NCBI GenBank assembly: GCA_964519015.1
Contig: CAZFHZ010000019.1
Coordinates: 1 to 41,612 of the forward strand
Length of the DNA: 41,612 bases
Source of the DNA: CAZFHZ01 sp964519015
GTDB lineage: Bacteria; Blakebacterota; Blakebacteria; Blakebacterales; CAYUVJ01
Reading direction: 5' to 3'
Below the pieces are notes generated by a model. That model was not told the origin of the DNA, ran no database searches, and saw nothing but the letters and a program-made list of their open reading frames with translations. Positions 40,732 to 41,612 of this stretch are shown piece after piece (positions within the stretch are counted from its first letter, which is position 1; each line of letters begins with the position of its first letter). The position numbers and the translations under genes are program-made.

Positions 40732-41612
40732 ATGCCCCAGACCGTCGATCACTCGAGCCTGGTGCTGAGCCGGAGAGCCTACCGCCTCAAGCGGTACGGC
40801 TCTCTGGCCGGTCAGGGGCTCCTGCTGCTGGTGACCTCGAGTTCGGTCTTCGCCGTCCTCTTCATCTTCTATTTCATCGCCCGGGACGCGATACCCTTCT
40901 TCCAGGTGGAGGGTTTCCGCGAGTTCCTCACCAGCACCGCCTGGTACCCGGCGGCCAACCCACCCTCCTTCGGCGCGGCCGCCATCTTCTACGGCTCCGC
41001 CATGGTCGCCCTCGGAGCCGTCGTGGTAGCGGTTCCCCTGGGCATCTCGGCCGCCGTCTGCCTGAGCGATGTGCTCCCCTTCTCGATCCGCCAGGCGGTC
41101 AAACCGGTGATCGAGGTGCTGGCGGCCATCCCGTCGGTGGCCTTCGGCTTCTTCGCCCTGGTCGTTCTCGCCCCGCTGCTGCAGCAACAGGGGGGCCGGG
41201 CGCTGGCCATCGGAGCCTGGCTGGTGCTGGGCGCTCCGGCTGCGCTGCTGGCCTATATCAGTGGGGACCTGATCGCCGCCCGGAGCCCGGCCCGGAGCCG
41301 ACCGATGGTGCTGGGAGTGTCCATCTTCGCCATCGGCACCCTCTTCTTCCTGGTCCTGCAGCAGGTGACCGGCTGGATCGGAGGGATCGTGGTCCAGAGC
41401 GGGACCAACGCCCTCAACGTCTCCGTCATCCTGGGGATCATGGCGGTCCCCACCGTGGTGAGCGTCTCCGAGGATTCCCTCCAGGCGGTCGGACGCGACC
41501 TGCGTGAGGGGAGTTATGCCCTGGGTGCCACCCGGGCCGAGACGATGCTGAAGGTGGTGATACCGGCCGCGGCCAGCGGGATCGTGGCGGCGGTCATCCT
41601 GGGCGTCATGCG
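40732..41612 (+). CDS. pstC: phosphate ABC transporter permease PstC (3' truncated by window end)
   Basis: The frame starts at ATG 40732 and is open to the last base, giving 293 residues without a stop. Hydrophobic spans begin at LLLLVTSSSVFAVLFIFYFIA. Typical PstC blocks are SAMVALGAVVVAVPLGISAAVCLSD, VKPVIEVLAAIPSVAFGFFAL and the EAA loop LREGSYALGATRAETMLKVVIPAAASGI that contacts the ATPase PstB. A central insertion (roughly residues 150-215, with two extra hydrophobic segments) makes it longer than E. coli PstC; such extended forms are known. It is probably followed by pstA and pstB outside the window. Confidence 0.93.
   Translation, partial: MPQTVDHSSLVLSRRAYRLKRYGSLAGQGLLLLVTSSSVFAVLFIFYFIARDAIPFFQVEGFREFLTSTAWYPAANPPSFGAAAIFYGSAMVALGAVVVAVPLGISAAVCLSDVLPFSIRQAVKPVIEVLAAIPSVAFGFFALVVLAPLLQQQGGRALAIGAWLVLGAPAALLAYISGDLIAARSPARSRPMVLGVSIFAIGTLFFLVLQQVTGWIGGIVVQSGTNALNVSVILGIMAVPTVVSVSEDSLQAVGRDLREGSYALGATRAETMLKVVIPAAASGIVAAVILGVM

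Noticed and set aside
1..41612. tRNA, rRNA, transposase, phage genes and CRISPR arrays
   Set aside because: Looked for in all gaps and on both strands by eye; none seen. Short RNA genes inside coding regions cannot be excluded without covariance searches.

Overview
The window is one contiguous piece of a GC-rich bacterial chromosome. No rRNA, tRNA, phage, transposase or CRISPR array is visible. Three things point to an environmental, probably Gram-negative lineage near the Acidobacteriota, Gemmatimonadota or FCB-type candidate phyla: a PadR regulator coupled to a very large FtsX/MacB-like permease (the ADOP arrangement), a predicted outer-membrane barrel, and eight secreted 6-bladed beta-propeller proteins. 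This placement is inference; no phylogenetic marker is present.

Layout. 1-993: 3' part of a DUF115/sialyltransferase-like protein. 1117-3971: a coupled set of HPr-kinase-like protein, phosphosulfolactate synthase (ComA) and a YeiH-type anion exporter, read as a sulfonate module. 4074-6523: a LAGLIDADG-fold protein overlapping an unknown lipoprotein gene, then a MarR-GNAT fusion. 6639-9131: two convergent propeller genes. 9268-14692: a transketolase with a histone-H1-like tail (minus strand), divergent from a tandem pair of lysine-ketoglutarate-reductase-like genes. 14763-19477 (minus): GH97 glycosidase, a propeller gene inserted between direct repeats, a serine beta-lactamase-fold hydrolase and a tiny membrane ORF. 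19778-21640: CocE/S15 hydrolase with atypical codon choice. 21671-25755 (minus): thiolase, hydroxyacyl-CoA dehydrogenase, acyl-CoA dehydrogenase and enoyl-CoA hydratase, a complete four-carbon acyl-CoA cycle. 26029-26631: GIY-YIG-like protein. 26694-34389: a run of a TlpA-like thioredoxin, four propellers, a redoxin with an in-frame UGA, and a fifth propeller. 34495-37537: PadR and the ADOP permease. 37558-38856 (minus): barrel protein. 39156-39608 (minus): small recombinase-like HTH protein. 39871 to the end: pstS and the 5' part of pstC behind a candidate Pho box.

The most notable observation is the redoxin at 32503-33063. Its reading frame is interrupted only by a UGA at codon 80, in a deiodinase-like T-U-x-P context. 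A perfect 7-bp hairpin with a GGUCG loop follows 12 nt later, which is what a bacterial SECIS element looks like. It is therefore a strong candidate for an unannotated selenoprotein, which automatic annotation would split into two fragments. It sits inside a block of exported propeller proteins that also contains a TlpA thioredoxin, which suggests an envelope redox/propeller system of unknown function. The propeller family is expanding: one copy (16897-18120) is bounded by roughly 90-bp direct repeats derived from the 3' end of the neighbouring hydrolase gene.
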